Origin: a virus
Virus record (IMG/VR): IMGVR_UViG_3300027736_000262
Location: 1 to 23,133 of that record
Direction: 5' to 3' (one strand)
DNA: 23,133 nucleotides
This document shows positions 21,080 to 23,133 of the stretch, in pieces; the stretch's first letter is position 1; every line of letters starts with the position of its first letter. Made by a program: the position numbers and the translations under genes. Below the pieces are notes generated by a model, which did no database searches, had not been told where the DNA came from, and worked only from the letters and a program-made list of their open reading frames with translations.

Positions 21080-23133
21080 CTAATCATTACTTCTATACCC
21101 AACATCCACAGGTTGCATATCCGCATCCTCATCCAAGATGTAGGCATACTTGACCCCATCTTTGTCCCCAAGCCTGACTGGTGACCCCGATTTAGTAGCC
21201 CTATCAAACCCCGTTGCGAGTGTTTCAGACGATGTTGATGATGGCTTTCTTGACTTAAATTCAGACCTTAAATCGGCCTCCAAACACACATATTTGGGTC
21301 TTTCATCGAACCACTTTATGTTATCTTTCTTATTAGTGAGTGTTTTCACAATTTCATACGCTAAACGCTGATTTTCACCAGTTCCAACATTCTTTTTGCG
21401 ACCACCTTGACCACCTTTTTTAGCCGCCTCAACTGTCTCAGGTGACGGCCTAACGGCCAAACTCATCACCGAGTCAATGCCCAAAGAGCCAACAGAAATC
21501 TCCACAGACACCACCTCAAATCCAATTGGTTTGCCGTCTTCACCATCCTTTTGCTTGGTCACAGTCAATATCCCTTGACCAGCTACATCACCATTTTTGC
21601 GGGAAACTGCATCCTTAAACGATATTGCGTTATCAACCCTGACAATCTCCAACTCTGTATCCACAGCACCCAACAGAGAACTATGTCCTCTTAAACCTCG
21701 ACTAACATCCTTACCCGAATGGTGAATGGCCATCAAAGCACAGTTGTAATACTGCATCAACTCACCCATCTTGTTGACTATCATGCCCATATCTTCAGAC
21801 GAGTTCTCGTTAAACCCACCTCCCGAAGCCCTCATCAGGGTATCAACAATAATCAAATCAATAGTCCAATTGCGTTCTAGCAACACCTCGTTAACCGATT
21901 CAATCAGGGCAAGGTAATCCTCATCTGATGACCTGAGATTAATCTGATGCCTAACAATTAAGATGGGTTCAGACCCATCCGAGTCCTTAAATATCTTTAG
22001 TGCCTTAACCCTTGCACCCATACCACCAAAACCCTCACCCGCCAAGTAAAGGATGCAACCCTGCCGTCTCTCGCCATCCATCGTTGGGTTCGTTGCGTGT
22101 CCCATCCAGTCCTCACCACTTGCTATTGAGTGAGCCATATCAAGTGCCACAAAAGACTTGAAGCTGGCGGGTGGTGCGTACATAGCCACAAAAGACTTCT
22201 TAGGGATAATCCCTTCAATAAGCCACTCCAACTTCTCATCCTGAATCTGATTCCAATCCTCGACCTTAAATCTTTTAGTGGCCACAGGAGTTGCCTCAAC
22301 TGTCGCAACTGTCGCACCTTCTACATCTACAACATCTTCTCTTGCAACCTCAAGTGGTGGCACACCATCCTCGTCCAATTGCATACCCGAATCAACCGAA
22401 CCCACAACATACCTCTGTGGTATAACAAAGTCATCAACTGTCAATATTTGAGGGGCATCCTTTACCCTTTTAATCAGGTCATCCTTAGTGTTCCCATCCA
22501 TCACAAACTCAAAGGCATCGTCACCATCAAAGGGAAGTTCGTCCAATACCCTGAGAGATGCCGCAACACCCACCAAAGAAGATACAACCTTCTTTGCGTA
22601 ACTCCAACCAGCCGTGTCACAGTCAGGCACTACGCACACCTTTGCACCTGCAAAGTAATCAATTACAACTTCAGGGAAACTCGATGCACCCGCATGAGTG
22701 CAAGTTGCCTGTAAGCCAAGTGCAACTAATGCGTCTGCTGACTTCTCGCCCTCACAGATAAAGATGGTCTTACCCTCACCAATAGCCAACAACAACTTAG
22801 GCAACCTGTAGGGAACAATCCTCACATCTGCCAATGTGTACTTCTTCTGACCATTAGGCATCAACTGACAGTTCCTGTAAGTCTTGCCCTTGGCATCATT
22901 TGTTTTATAGCGTTCCTTGATGAATAGAGTCTGACCATCCTCATCTGTGTAGTGCCACTCAGCCTCCAGGTCACGGGTCTTGACCACCTCAACAGGCTTG
23001 GGCAAAGGTTTCACATTAGCCAAGGGTTCATACTTCTCTGATTGAGGCAGAAGTCCTAATGACCTTATAGTGTCAAACACATTGCGCTGTTCACATCCGC
23101 TAAAGCACTTAAATAAATAATTCCCATCATCTC
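21080..23133 (-). CDS. Primase-helicase: zinc motif, TOPRIM and RecA-like helicase (5'-truncated by window edge)
   Basis: The frame is open to the right edge. A GTG at 23080 can be read as a start, but the 17 codons before it encode DDGNYLFKCFSGCEQRN, the Cys pair of a primase zinc-binding domain, so the true start lies outside. Counting from that GTG: TOPRIM spans about 104-180 with E110 in CEGEKSADAL and D153/D155 in VPDCDTAG. A linker runs to about 270. A RecA-like hexameric helicase follows with Walker A APPASFKS (302-309), Walker B LIIVDT (409-414) and AIHHSGKD (451-458), as in RepA/AAA_25 proteins. The C-terminus may hold a winged helix. It would make primers and unwind DNA at the phage fork, as T7 gp4-type fusions do. 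Confidence 0.92.
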   Translation of the reverse strand, partial: DDGNYLFKCFSGCEQRNVFDTIRSLGLLPQSEKYEPLANVKPLPKPVEVVKTRDLEAEWHYTDEDGQTLFIKERYKTNDAKGKTYRNCQLMPNGQKKYTLADVRIVPYRLPKLLLAIGEGKTIFICEGEKSADALVALGLQATCTHAGASSFPEVVIDYFAGAKVCVVPDCDTAGWSYAKKVVSSLVGVAASLRVLDELPFDGDDAFEFVMDGNTKDDLIKRVKDAPQILTVDDFVIPQRYVVGSVDSGMQLDEDGVPPLEVAREDVVDVEGATVATVEATPVATKRFKVEDWNQIQDEKLEWLIEGIIPKKSFVAMYAPPASFKSFVALDMAHSIASGEDWMGHATNPTMDGERRQGCILYLAGEGFGGMGARVKALKIFKDSDGSEPILIVRHQINLRSSDEDYLALIESVNEVLLERNWTIDLIIVDTLMRASGGGFNENSSEDMGMIVNKMGELMQYYNCALMAIHHSGKDVSRGLRGHSSLLGAVDTELEIVRVDNAISFKDAVSRKNGDVAGQGILTVTKQKDGEDGKPIGFEVVSVEISVGSLGIDSVMSLAVRPSPETVEAAKKGGQGGRKKNVGTGENQRLAYEIVKTLTNKKDNIKWFDERPKYVCLEADLRSEFKSRKPSSTSSETLATGFDRATKSGSPVRLGDKDGVKYAYILDEDADMQPVDVGYRSND

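Noticed and set aside
22130-22714. 194-codon plus-strand frame inside the primase-helicase gene
   Set aside because: It is antisense to a gene with clear catalytic motifs, is rich in His, Cys and Arg and lacks any domain pattern.
1-23133. Integrase, tRNA, attachment site or insertion sequence
   Set aside because: Nothing with the relevant motifs or cloverleaf structure was seen, so a temperate lifestyle cannot be claimed from this window.

Overview
The window is a contiguous piece of a tailed double-stranded DNA phage genome, or of a closely related provirus. Every gene I can support is on the minus strand, so transcription reads from high to low coordinates. The virion genes are podovirus-like: a long P22-type portal, a separate scaffold and HK97-fold coat gene, an SU10/P22-type adaptor, a nozzle/stabilisation-type protein and fibres, with no tape measure, sheath or tail-tube gene. 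No integrase, tRNA, CRISPR array or insertion sequence was seen. The protein style (Gly/Thr/Ser-rich fibres, many small conserved phage proteins) recalls uncultured freshwater phages of Gram-negative bacteria, perhaps Betaproteobacteria; this host guess is weak inference.

Right end, 20017-23133: replication and early-type genes. A primase-helicase (TOPRIM plus RecA-like ATPase) runs off the right edge. The in-frame codons at the edge encode part of a zinc-binding Cys motif, so the protein does not start at the first in-window GTG. Next come a 139-nt spacer packed with six CCGACA/TGTCGG hexamers and nested hairpins, an unrecognised 222-aa protein, and an 80-aa protein with a possible ribbon-helix-helix pattern.

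Intergenic region, 19397-20016 (620 bp): the only long gene-free stretch. It holds a perfect DnaA-box sequence, a relaxed DnaA box, two tandem 15-bp GC-rich repeats, an AT-rich block, a perfect 8+2+8 bp palindrome beside a possible promoter, and a good sigma70-like promoter just before the late operon. It is a candidate replication origin and control region.

Packaging and head module, 6741-19396: small terminase, large terminase, a polyvalent-type conserved-domain protein, portal, collagen-like fibre, a 73-aa protein, a 1028-aa repetitive adhesin-like protein, a 79-aa protein, a zinc-ribbon protein, scaffold, major capsid protein and a 108-aa putative decoration protein. Two intrinsic terminators sit just after the capsid gene and just after the 108-aa gene, and probably grade expression. 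Host-recognition genes lie between portal and scaffold, which are usually close together.

Small-gene, connector and fibre module, 1-6693: a 65-aa protein, a one-helix membrane protein, a Cys-rich possible metal/Fe-S protein, several small basic or beta-rich proteins (including a 53-aa gene at 5238-5399), the adaptor, the nozzle protein, a tail fibre with its 80-aa companion, two tandem cupins with the same H-x-H-x3-H motif, and the start of an Ala/Gln-rich virion protein that runs off the left edge. Genes are packed with 1-, 4-, 8- or 13-to-17-nt overlaps, which implies extensive translational coupling. Family names are from motif recognition and memory; no search was run.
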